Positions 1 through 5,503 of a DNA stretch of 10,651 nt are shown in pieces. This stretch comes from Aquirhabdus sp. (GTDB lineage: Bacteria; Pseudomonadota; Gammaproteobacteria; Pseudomonadales; Moraxellaceae): NCBI GenBank assembly GCA_030152425.1, contig JASLJP010000072.1, forward strand, positions 1 to 10,651. Reading direction: 5' to 3'. Under the pieces are notes generated by a model. It searched no databases. It was given only the letters and a program-made list of their open reading frames with translations, and was not told the DNA's origin. Every line of letters begins with the position of its first letter. Position 1 is the stretch's first letter. The translations under genes were made by a program, and so were the position numbers.

Positions 1-171
1 GTTGCGCTGACTCGTCTGGCCAGCGATGGACAGATCGCGCCGCTGGCACGCGGTGTTTACCGGCTGACGGCACAGGCCAAGGCGATCTCCGCGCCGGTCG
101 CCCCCCGTGCGCCCTGCCCACGCGGGGCGACCGGCTCGGAGATCGCCTTGGCCTGTGCCGTCAGCCGGTAG
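1..171 (+). pseudogene. 5'-truncated plus-strand copy of PaaX-like winged-helix domain
   Basis: Frame 1 is open from the window edge to a TAG at 169-171. It begins VALTRLASDGQIAPLARGVY and continues to about residue 37 as the second half of a PaaX-type winged helix, the same stretch encoded by the minus-strand copy at 57-356 but with Ala replacing Glu at two positions. Past the palindrome centre (base 114) the reading frame translates the antisense of the other copy (tail ...EIALACAVSR), so the last 19 or so residues are not family sequence. The start lies outside the window. It is best read as one arm of an inverted duplication, either a remnant gene or an assembly product. It would not make a full PaaX protein, since the long C-terminal effector domain is absent. 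Confidence 0.5.
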
Positions 172-227
172 ACGCCGCGTGCCAGCGGCTCGATCTGTCC
201 ATCGCTGGCCAGACGAGTCAGCGCAAC
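1..227. repeat. 227-bp imperfect palindrome (inverted repeat) at the left edge
   Basis: Bases 1-113 are the reverse complement of 115-227, centred on base 114. I count seven mismatched pairs out of 113: 38/190, 54/174, 57/171, 92/136, 105/123, 110/118 and 113/115. The symmetry runs to base 1, so the repeat probably continues outside the window. Both arms encode the same winged-helix stretch of a PaaX-like protein, pointing towards each other. In the conserved coding part two differences are synonymous (GGT/GGC, GTT/GTC) and two change Glu to Ala. The one in the stop codons keeps a stop on each side (TAG at 169-171, TAA at 59-57). It may be a real inverted duplication or a foldback artefact at a contig end. 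Confidence 0.9.
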
Positions 228-356
228 GCGCATGCTGTTTTCACTGATGGCAAACAGCCCTGCCGCCAGCATAAACTGCCGCGTGGTAATGGCGGTATCG
301 GGCGAGGCGTAGAGCAAATCCATGATCAGCGCCCGCGCGTTATTCTTGATGGCCAT
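57..356 (-). pseudogene. PaaX-like transcriptional regulator, truncated to its N-terminal winged helix
   Basis: This 99-residue minus-strand reading frame starts at ATG 356-354 and stops at TAA 59-57. Residues 5-72 (RALIMDLLYA... through NSMRVALTRLASDGQIEPLA to GVYRL) match the N-terminal DNA-binding winged helix of the PaaX family, whose best-known member represses phenylacetate degradation through phenylacetyl-CoA. Full family members are roughly 250-310 residues with a ligand-sensing C-terminal part. Here the gene runs into the palindrome centre at about residue 81, and the remaining residues are antisense of the facing copy. The product could at most bind DNA without sensing, and may be non-functional. 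If the palindrome is an assembly foldback, the true gene continues full length off the contig. The upstream ribosome-binding site is weak. Family assignment is from the domain pattern alone. Confidence 0.55.
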
Positions 357-500
357 AGCCAGTGGTCTCGCTAGAATTCAAATGCCCGCAGCAGCTTAGC
401 GCCGCAGCCTAAAGGCCAATAGTACACGTTATTTCAGATTTAGACAGGGCATGGCCATGGCTGGATTGGCTCAATTCTGGCCACCACAGACAAAGCGGCC

Positions 501-547
501 AAAGACAGGCGCGCCAATTTGTGGCAGGCTGCGCGCCACTTGTCTTT
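501..547 (+). terminator. Terminator-like hairpin in the leader of the PhaC-like gene
   Basis: AAAGACA (501-507) and GGCGCGC (508-514) pair with GCGCGCC (531-537) and TGTCTTT (541-547), leaving a 16-nt loop and a 3-nt bulge (ACT). A run of five T follows within 543-549, so the shape is that of an intrinsic terminator reading rightwards. It lies upstream of the hydrolase start with no complete plus-strand gene before it, so it could be a leader attenuator, the end of a small RNA, or a chance palindrome. Confidence 0.4.
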
Positions 548-549
548 TT

Positions 550-565
550 CGGGCGACATCGCCCG
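550..565. repeat. Short perfect inverted repeat
   Basis: CGGGCGA, two bases, then TCGCCCG form a 7-bp perfect stem with a CA spacer. It sits directly after the terminator-like hairpin and 35 bases before the ATG at 601. It could be an operator half-site pair or a second leader stem. No function can be assigned from sequence. Confidence 0.45.
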
Positions 566-600
566 TACTTACGCACAGCTTGCATGCCTATAGGTTTTCC

Positions 601-1698
601 ATGTCGCAGATGAAACCACCCCGCTCACTCACCACCCGCAGCCGCCATATCTGGCAAAACGCCACCGACCGCCTGTTTCGCAGCCATGAGATTGCTCAGG
701 CGGGCAAGACACCGTTTACCGTCATCCATCGCAATGACTTGGTCACGCTGCGCCACTATGCGCCCGCAGCCGGGGTCGCTGCCCATCGTGTGCCGTTGGT
801 CATCATTCCGCCGCTGGCCGCCAACACCCTGATCTACGATCTCTTCCCCGAGCGCAGTCTGGTCAGCTACCTGATCGGGCAAGGCTTTCAGGTCTATATG
901 GTCGACTGGGGTGAACCGGACATGCGCCATACCCGCCTCGATCTGGGCAGCTATGTGCAGGGCTTCCTGCCGGAGTTTCTGGCCGAGGTGCGCAGCCATA
1001 GCGGTCAGCAACAGCTCTCGCTGCATGGCTGGAGTCTGGGCGGCGTGTTTGCGCTATGCTATGTGGCACTGGCTAAAGACCACGACATCCGCAATATCGT
1101 CATCTTGGGCAGCCCGATCGACACCCATAAATCCGGTGCGGTGGGCAAGGTGTATCAGTTCATCCAGCGTCAGAGCGTCTTGGTGCGCAAGCACACCTCG
1201 TTTCGCCTGCGCCGTCTACCGCGTCGCTGGTTTCATGTGCCGGGCATCAGCAATACCTTGGGCTTTAAACTCACCGACCCAATCGGCAATCTGGCTGGCT
1301 ACTGGCAGCTACTGACCAAGCTGCATGACCGTGACTATGTGATCAACCATGCCACCGCCGGTGCCTTTATCGACCATATGCTGGCCTATCCGGGCGGCGT
1401 GATGCGCGATCTGATTTTGCGTTTTTGGATCGACAATGAGATGTCGACCGGTATCCTGAACTTTGATGATCAGGTCGCGAAGCTATCGGACATCGACAGC
1501 AGCCTGCTGGTCTTTGGCGGAAGCCAAGATACCATCGTGACCGCCGACGCCGTGCGCCCACTACTGGATCTGGTCTCGAGTATTGATAAAGAATTCGTCA
1601 TGGCGCCCGGCGGCCATATGGGCATCGTCTCCGGCAGCAAAGCGCCGGACACCCTGTGGACGAAAACCGTCGAATGGTTGGCCGAGCGCTCCGACTAA
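601..1698 (+). CDS. PhaC-family (class III-like) alpha/beta hydrolase with serine nucleophile
   Basis: The 365-residue product, counted from ATG 601, is an alpha/beta-hydrolase of the polyhydroxyalkanoate-synthase PhaC family, close in length to class III PhaC (about 355). Family marks are the DWG motif in FQVYMVDWG (residues 96-104), the nucleophile elbow HGWSLGG with Ser145, the acid Asp310 in GGSQD, and His339 in PGGHMG. True PHA synthases carry Cys at the nucleophile (G-x-C-x-G), and here it is Ser, so this may be an esterase or acyltransferase rather than a polymerase. No phasin, phaA/B or phaE is nearby. No signal peptide is seen, so it is probably cytoplasmic. The frame is open to ATG 451, but the extra 50 residues look non-native. 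No strong Shine-Dalgarno precedes 601 and ATG 610 is a possible alternative. The next gene has its own promoter 45 bp downstream, so the pair may be only loosely co-expressed. Confidence 0.8.
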   Translation: MSQMKPPRSLTTRSRHIWQNATDRLFRSHEIAQAGKTPFTVIHRNDLVTLRHYAPAAGVAAHRVPLVIIPPLAANTLIYDLFPERSLVSYLIGQGFQVYMVDWGEPDMRHTRLDLGSYVQGFLPEFLAEVRSHSGQQQLSLHGWSLGGVFALCYVALAKDHDIRNIVILGSPIDTHKSGAVGKVYQFIQRQSVLVRKHTSFRLRRLPRRWFHVPGISNTLGFKLTDPIGNLAGYWQLLTKLHDRDYVINHATAGAFIDHMLAYPGGVMRDLILRFWIDNEMSTGILNFDDQVAKLSDIDSSLLVFGGSQDTIVTADAVRPLLDLVSSIDKEFVMAPGGHMGIVSGSKAPDTLWTKTVEWLAERSD

Positions 1699-1742
1699 TC
1701 GGCGCTGTGGTCTACAGAGTGTGACCGCTCGGCGTGCTGGCT

Positions 1743-1771
1743 TTGCTGCGGGCGCGCATACCCCGTATGAT
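1743..1771 (+). promoter_or_regulatory. Sigma70-like promoter for the START-domain gene
   Basis: TTGCTG (1743-1748), a 17-bp spacer and TATGAT (1766-1771) match the sigma70 consensus at 4 of 6 and 5 of 6 positions with ideal spacing. Transcription would begin near 1778. This rules out the upstream ATG at 1734 as start of the next gene and supports 1806 or 1845. Confidence 0.6.
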
Positions 1772-1805
1772 GCCGATTATCCCGCTCACCGACCCGAGAT
1801 GCCCC

Positions 1806-3182
1806 ATGCCGCGATCTGCCGCCCCTCACCAGACCTTGTCCGCCATGAGACAAACCATACTTGCATGTCTCATGCTGGTGTGGCTGGATGCCCACGCGGC
1901 AAGCGCCCCGCAGCCGCTGACCTGGGTCGACCCGACGCCGTCGGCATTACAGCCCTTTGACGGCAGTGCGGAAAGTGTGGCTGAGCTGGCGGGTGACACC
2001 ATGCTGGTCTATCCGCAGCCCAAACAAAGCGTGACCCTGCCCTATAGCCAAGGTCCCAAAACCTACCGCAATGTGCAGTATGTCTCCGGCGCGCTGGTGG
2101 TCAACGCCAGCCCCGAGCAGGTGGCCAGCGTGCTGTCTGACTATGCGGGCTACCCCAAACTGTATCCCAAGCTGACGGCGGCCAAGGTCGAAGCGCAGGA
2201 CCAGCACGGTGAGGTGACCCGCAGTGTGGTGCGCTACCATATTCTGATCAAGATTCCCGTCCCGCTACTGACCTTTGACGAAGACGTGGTACTGCAGCAT
2301 GACCGCACGCCGCAGAGCATCTCGACCCTCGTGCTCGACTCCCCGATCCAGTATGGCTCGGCCAAGTTTGAATGGTACGGCCTGAAAAACGGCAAGACAT
2401 TGGTAACACTGACCCAATGGGGCGATCTGGATCGACCCAAGGGGTTTCTGGTCAACACCGTACTGCGCGCGCTGCCCGAGGCCAAACTCGGTATCCCGAC
2501 CGGGCTGGAAGGTTTTGTGCTGGAGTCCTTACGTCTGCGCTTTAACCCAGATCCGACCAGCCCGGTCGCAACGCCCTACTATATCGCGCCCGACTTTGCC
2601 TTAAACGAACGGCAGGAGGCCAAGGTACTCAAGCTGTTGCAACAAGGCGGCGTGGTGCAGTTTAGCCATCGTCCGGTCTGGTATAACGTCGCTGGCCGCA
2701 GTGAAAAACTCAGCTTTGCCACCAGCTACGGCATGATGCCCGTCAGCGTGGAGCAAAGCAAAGCGGCCTTTGCGACCCCAGTCAACTACCCCGAGATCTA
2801 TCGCCAAGTGCGCAAGGTGACCAGCGAACCCCTGCCCAATGGCAGCCTGCAAAACGACATCAAGATTGGACTGGGTCTGGGCGTACTGTCGATCCCGATG
2901 CATCTCAAGCTGAACTACAAGCCCGAGTCGGAATACAGCACACGCTTCTATGCCACGGGGGGGGATGTGCAGTTTATGCAGGGGCGCTATGTGCTCAAAG
3001 CCGTCAATGCACAATACACCTTGGTCGGCCTGACCACGGCCAGCAAACTGGGCGACAATCCGCCACTGTTGCTCAAACTGGCCAAGTACCTGCCCTATCC
3101 AGACTATATCCCCGTGGTCGGCGCAGCACCGGTGCTGTTTGATAAATCGCGCAACTGGCTGATCAAACAAGCCAAGCCTTAG
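1806..3182 (+). CDS. Exported protein with two START/SRPBCC-like domains
   Basis: The product is 458 residues from ATG 1806. It has a hydrophobic export segment (about residues 18-34, TILACLMLVWL ending in AHAASA), so it should be periplasmic or membrane-attached. Residues about 90-250 and about 280-440 look like two related helix-grip (START/polyketide-cyclase, SRPBCC) domains. The first has VSGALVVNASPEQVASVLSD and the YPKLYPKL helix, and the second has a parallel VSVEQSKAAFATPVNYPEIY. Such folds hold hydrophobic ligands such as lipids, but the ligand here is unknown. The start at 1806 is downstream of a good promoter with a weak GAG upstream. ATG 1845 would give 445 residues and a more compact signal peptide and is equally possible. 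The stop TAG overlaps the stop of the convergent gene. A run of eight G (2957-2964) lies inside the second domain. The gene follows a PhaC-like hydrolase, which suggests a lipid-related role by context only. Confidence 0.7.
   Translation: MPRSAAPHQTLSAMRQTILACLMLVWLDAHAASAPQPLTWVDPTPSALQPFDGSAESVAELAGDTMLVYPQPKQSVTLPYSQGPKTYRNVQYVSGALVVNASPEQVASVLSDYAGYPKLYPKLTAAKVEAQDQHGEVTRSVVRYHILIKIPVPLLTFDEDVVLQHDRTPQSISTLVLDSPIQYGSAKFEWYGLKNGKTLVTLTQWGDLDRPKGFLVNTVLRALPEAKLGIPTGLEGFVLESLRLRFNPDPTSPVATPYYIAPDFALNERQEAKVLKLLQQGGVVQFSHRPVWYNVAGRSEKLSFATSYGMMPVSVEQSKAAFATPVNYPEIYRQVRKVTSEPLPNGSLQNDIKIGLGLGVLSIPMHLKLNYKPESEYSTRFYATGGDVQFMQGRYVLKAVNAQYTLVGLTTASKLGDNPPLLLKLAKYLPYPDYIPVVGAAPVLFDKSRNWLIKQAKP
2957..2964 (+). 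repeat. G8 homopolymer inside the START-domain gene
   Basis: Eight consecutive G span the third base of Thr384, two Gly codons and the first base of Asp387. Slippage by one base would frameshift the last 70 or so residues. It may be a contingency tract or only a sequencing-error-prone site. Confidence 0.9.
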
Positions 3183-3208
3183 GACGCGGCCGTATGTAGC
3201 CTGAGGCT
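3175..3208. repeat. Hairpin spanning the convergent stop codons
   Basis: AGCCTTAGG (3175-3183) pairs with CCTGAGGCT (3200-3208) over nine positions with one T-G wobble and a 16-nt loop. It covers the overlapping stops of the two convergent genes. Neither side has a clear T run, so it is not a classical intrinsic terminator, though it could limit read-through both ways. Confidence 0.4.
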
Positions 3209-3877
3209 GGACAGCGAGACTTTGATGTCGGAGTCTTTGATGATGACTGGCACCGGCGTGGTCGGACTATGCAGGCGCAGGCCAAAGCTGGCCAAGATCG
3301 GCGTGGTAATCTCGCGATTGACCATGATATGGGTCTTGAGCACGGTATTGACCGGCGCATGCACGGTTTGATTAAAGCGCGCCACCATCGGGCCGTTATA
3401 GACCAGATGCAGCTTGGTATCGACCGGCACGGTCATATTGACCGGCAGCATAAAATCCAGCGGCACATGCACCTTGAGCGGAAACGTCGGGAGGTACCAA
3501 TGCTTCTGCGTCACCAGCTCGGTCGTCCCCACGATATCAATCGCCGCTTTGACTGGCACCTCACCCTGATACTTGATTTCAAACTTAAGCGGCACATACG
3601 TGTCGAGCTTGAGGTCGGCGTGATAGTCACCGATCAATGGGATATTGAGCGTTTGTTTGAGCGGAACTTGCGCGTCGATCCGGCCATTGAGCTGTAGATC
3701 GACCTTATTGCTGGCGGTGGCGATGGTGGTCACCGTCGGCGGTAAGACCACCTCGGCAGGCTGATCATGGATGGTCAGGCGCAGGACGAACTGGGCATAC
3801 AGCATAAAGCCGAGAAAGCCGCCCAAGACCGCCAGCAAAATCATCACCCATCCGGTCACCACCACCTGTTTGATCAT
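3179..3877 (-). CDS. Single-pass membrane protein with beta-rich Val-Pro exterior (paralogue 2)
   Basis: I do not recognise this family. The 232-residue product has one membrane helix at residues 6-32 (VVVTGWVMILLAVLGGFLGF), then about 200 residues of alternating short beta-type stretches rich in V-P-[ILV] (VPLKQTLNIPL, VPVKAAIDI, LPVNMTVPVDTKLHL), probably outside the inner membrane. The C-terminal SDIKVSLSSLRLH matches ADLKLPLRTLGLH at the same place in the gene before it, so the two are paralogues. Its ATG shares four bases (ATGA, 3877-3874) with the stop of that gene, the usual sign of translational coupling. Its TAA overlaps the stop of the convergent START gene. No catalytic motif or cysteine pair is seen. 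A structural or lipid-bridging role in the envelope would be a guess. Confidence 0.65.
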   Translation of the reverse strand: MIKQVVVTGWVMILLAVLGGFLGFMLYAQFVLRLTIHDQPAEVVLPPTVTTIATASNKVDLQLNGRIDAQVPLKQTLNIPLIGDYHADLKLDTYVPLKFEIKYQGEVPVKAAIDIVGTTELVTQKHWYLPTFPLKVHVPLDFMLPVNMTVPVDTKLHLVYNGPMVARFNQTVHAPVNTVLKTHIMVNREITTPILASFGLRLHSPTTPVPVIIKDSDIKVSLSSLRLHTAAS

Positions 3878-4617
3878 GGCTGGGCACTCGCAGTGGCGGG
3901 TGCGGTGGCCTGCTCATCCTGCTGCTCACGCATATGCAGCCCCAGCGTGCGCAGCGGTAGCTTCAGATCGGCGTGGGTCACGATGGCCTCGACCGGTTCG
4001 GGGATACGCACGCTGGCCTGTAGCACCGACTTGACCGGCACATTCATCTTACTTTGTAGCGGGATGGTGGTGGCGATATTGGCTTTGAGCGGCACGGTTA
4101 GCGCTTGGGTCAGTTTGACCTCGGCGGGGGCGGTAAATTTCATATGCACCATCTGGTCGACCGGGATAGTCATATGCACCGGCACCGAGGCCTTGATCGG
4201 TACATCGCCACGGATAGGTAGTGTCAAGGTACGCCCCATGATCAGCACCGCGACTTTGGCTTCGACATGAACGATCTGATCGACCGGGATCGTGTCGTGC
4301 AACGGCACGTTCATCTTGATCGGTACATCATGGTCGAGTGTGGCCATGACGTGCAGGGTGTCTTTGATCGGTACGGTGACGTTTTGGTCGATGGGCACGG
4401 TGGTCTTCAGATTGCCCGACAGCTCGACAGCGAGGTCGTTCAGCACATCGGCACTGACATTGAGCGCACCCGGCACCACCACGGTGGCTTTTTGATTGCT
4501 GATCAACAACTGGGCGCTGCCATGCTGAAAGAACCACCAGCCGGCCAATATCCCGCCCCCCATCGCGATCAACAGAATCACGGCACCGCCCAGCACTGCA
4601 TTTGTCTTTGCGCTCAT
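3874..4617 (-). CDS. Single-pass membrane protein with 41-residue beta-rich repeats (paralogue 1)
   Basis: I do not recognise this family. The 247-residue product has a Gly-rich membrane helix at residues 8-29 (LGGAVILLIAMGGGILAGWW), then a long Val-Pro-rich region, then a short Gln/Ala-rich tail (EQQDEQATAPATASAQP). Residues 98-122 (VPIKMNVPLHDTIPVDQIV...) recur at 139-163 (VPIKASVPVHMTIPVDQMV...), a 41-residue period, and a weaker unit VPIDQNVTVPIKDTL starts at 74. The regular alternation predicts a beta-sandwich or stacked-strand domain on the outer side of the inner membrane. The start is supported by AAGGA eight or nine bases upstream of the ATG. It is the first gene of a two-gene operon with its paralogue (4-nt overlap). 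The AlphaFold fold and phyletic spread would decide its class. Confidence 0.68.
   Translation of the reverse strand: MSAKTNAVLGGAVILLIAMGGGILAGWWFFQHGSAQLLISNQKATVVVPGALNVSADVLNDLAVELSGNLKTTVPIDQNVTVPIKDTLHVMATLDHDVPIKMNVPLHDTIPVDQIVHVEAKVAVLIMGRTLTLPIRGDVPIKASVPVHMTIPVDQMVHMKFTAPAEVKLTQALTVPLKANIATTIPLQSKMNVPVKSVLQASVRIPEPVEAIVTHADLKLPLRTLGLHMREQQDEQATAPATASAQP
4144..4329 (-). repeat. Two 60-bp direct repeat units, 123 bp apart, within the beta-repeat gene
   Basis: Bases about 4144-4206 and 4267-4329 align at a constant offset of 123 bases. They share ATCTG-TCGACCGGGAT near the start and CTTGATCGGTACATC at the end. 123 bases is 41 codons, so the repeat is the DNA form of the protein repeat and reflects internal duplication. 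Confidence 0.75.
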
Positions 4618-4810
4618 GTTGTTATTCCTTCGTCACGGGGCAGGCTCTCTCGAGCAATACACCCGACCCTTGACGCGTTTATACGCCGGGATCTGACGCC
4701 CCATCACGGGCATTTTTATCGAAAAGTATGAATAACACGCACAGCGCCCAGCCTCAACCCACGACCTATACATGGGTTGTTATTTTTTATTAAGGGATGT
4801 GACGGTCTGG
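4618..4810. other. Intergenic region between the beta-repeat operon and the padR-like gene
   Basis: This holds the ribosome-binding site AAGGA (4622-4626, minus strand) of the beta-repeat operon and a terminator-like hairpin at 4755-4791. A minus-strand promoter must lie here or upstream, but I see no hexamer pair good enough to call. Confidence 0.5.
4755..4791 (+). terminator. Terminator-like hairpin reading rightwards, with no matching gene
   Basis: CAACCCA (4755-4761) pairs perfectly with TGGGTTG (4773-4779) around an 11-nt loop and is followed by a T-rich run TTATTTTTTATT. The orientation fits plus-strand transcripts, yet both flanking genes are on the minus strand. It may end an antisense or small RNA. 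Confidence 0.4.
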
Positions 4811-5374
4811 TTACCGATCAGTAGAGCGGTGCTCAGACGGATCTATCGGCTGCGCCAAGATGGCCTGCGCCTGACGGGCGATGTCGATATAAAACTGCTC
4901 GTTCATGATGCCCGCGCGCAGCACCAGATGATGAATCTGCTCGGCACGGCTCATCCCGTCATGGCTGAAATGGCGCTGTTCGATGCCGGTGTACTGGTCG
5001 AGCTTGGCCTGATGAAAGGCCAAATGCCGTGCCAGCTCGGGCAATAAATCTGAACTGCCCAATGCCGCCTCGGCACGCAGCCGCACCATCATCTCATCAC
5101 GCAGCGGCTTGGGGTCGGCTTGCTCGTTGATCCAGCGACGCAGCTCCACACGTCCCGCCTCTGTCGCCTGATAGGCGCGTTTACGCCCGCGTCCGGTCTC
5201 AGCGGGCATCGAGACCACCCAGCCTGCCGCCTCCATGCGCGCCAGCTCGCGATAGATCTGCTGATGGGTCGCCTGCCAGAAATTTCCGATCGAGCGTGAG
5301 AAGCGATTGGCCAAATCCAGCCCCGAGCTGGCGTTTTCCAGTAGCGAGGTGAGCAAGGCATGTTGTAACGACAT
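4811..5374 (-). CDS. PadR-family transcriptional regulator
   Basis: The 187-residue product has the PadR layout. An N-terminal winged helix at about residues 1-80 (LQHALLTSLLENASSGLDLA, then WQATHQQIYRELARMEAAGW and the wing RGRKRAYQAT) is followed by a helical C-terminal dimerisation domain (about 90-178), which is the size of the longer PadR subfamily. It probably acts as a dimer repressor. It is divergent from the fadH gene, and the gap holds two copies of a near-perfect palindrome, so fadH and its own gene are the likely targets. The ATG at 5374 has AAAGG seven bases upstream. An extended -10, TGCTATATT (minus strand, 5428-5420), lies 46 bases or more upstream of the start. Effector ligand is unknown. 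An acyl-CoA or enone metabolite would fit the regulated enzyme but is conjecture. Confidence 0.88.
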   Translation of the reverse strand: MSLQHALLTSLLENASSGLDLANRFSRSIGNFWQATHQQIYRELARMEAAGWVVSMPAETGRGRKRAYQATEAGRVELRRWINEQADPKPLRDEMMVRLRAEAALGSSDLLPELARHLAFHQAKLDQYTGIEQRHFSHDGMSRAEQIHHLVLRAGIMNEQFYIDIARQAQAILAQPIDPSEHRSTDR

Positions 5375-5419
5375 GAGTACGCCTTTGACAAATAAAGCAG
5401 CATTAAAGAGATTTTGGCA

Positions 5420-5428
5420 AATATAGCA
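5420..5428 (-). promoter_or_regulatory. Extended -10 element for the padR-like gene
   Basis: Read on the minus strand, TGCTATATT is a TG-N extended -10 with TATATT matching the consensus at 5 of 6 positions. No good -35 accompanies it. The first operator palindrome lies 19-46 bases further upstream, a position compatible with autoregulation. Confidence 0.4.
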
Positions 5429-5446
5429 TGAATGACTGACGCGTCA

Positions 5447-5466
5447 TTATGCAACCAGTTGCATAA
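5447..5466. promoter_or_regulatory. Operator 1: 20-bp palindrome, probable PadR site
   Basis: TTATGCAAC-CA-GTTGCATAA has 9-bp perfect arms around a CA centre. It covers the -35 (TTGCAT, 5459-5464) of the fadH promoter and recurs 40 bp downstream. Symmetry, repetition and position between a regulator and its divergent neighbour make it a strong operator candidate. Confidence 0.75.
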
Positions 5467-5487
5467 AATAAATAACGGCTGTATAAC
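5459..5487 (+). promoter_or_regulatory. Sigma70-like promoter of fadH
   Basis: TTGCAT (5459-5464), a 17-bp spacer and TATAAC (5482-5487) form a good promoter. Transcription would start near 5494, inside operator 2, giving a leader of about 23 bases. The -35 is part of operator 1, so bound repressor would block both ends of the promoter. Confidence 0.6.
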
Positions 5488-5489
5488 TG

Positions 5490-5503
5490 TGCAACCAGTT
5501 GCA
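5490..5503. promoter_or_regulatory. Operator 2: TGCAACCAGTTGCA palindrome
   Basis: The core repeats operator 1 exactly (TGCAAC-CA-GTTGCA) with identical right flank ATAA... and a diverged left flank. Centre-to-centre distance is 40 bp, close to four helical turns, so two dimers would lie on the same face of the DNA. It overlaps the predicted start of transcription. Confidence 0.7.

Larger units (their letters stand above)
357..600. other. Divergent intergenic region between PaaX-like fragment and PhaC-like gene
   Basis: This stretch of about 240 bp separates the minus-strand PaaX-like start (356) from the plus-strand hydrolase start (601). It holds two hairpins, described separately, and no convincing sigma70 promoter in either direction. 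On the minus strand a TACTAT hexamer could be a -10, but its -35 is poor. The hydrolase reading frame is open back to an ATG at 451. The 50 residues encoded by 451-600 do not resemble any part of the PhaC family, so I treat them as leader. Confidence 0.5.

Noticed and set aside
1..227. Palindrome as an insertion-sequence end or attachment site
   Set aside because: No transposase, target duplication or integrase is present, and both arms encode a regulator domain.
451..600. N-terminal extension of the PhaC-like gene from ATG 451
   Set aside because: The 50 residues do not look like the family, the DNA there folds into two hairpins, and ATG 601 gives the usual class III length.
1734..1805. Upstream start (1734) for the START-domain gene
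   Set aside because: It lies upstream of the predicted promoter's -35 and -10, and would place the signal peptide 37 residues inside the protein.
2601..3170. 189-residue minus-strand open frame
   Set aside because: Antisense shadow of the START-domain gene. Its His/Gln/Gly-rich composition is typical of such shadows.
4144..4329. Possible CRISPR-like or regulatory tandem repeat
   Set aside because: The 123-bp offset is an exact number of codons and matches a repeat in the encoded protein, so it is coding duplication.
3269..4731. Several plus-strand open frames (142, 167 and 154 residues)
   Set aside because: They lie opposite the beta-repeat operon, share no recognisable domain and have no ribosome-binding sites. 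The minus-strand pair has coupled starts and a good ribosome-binding site.
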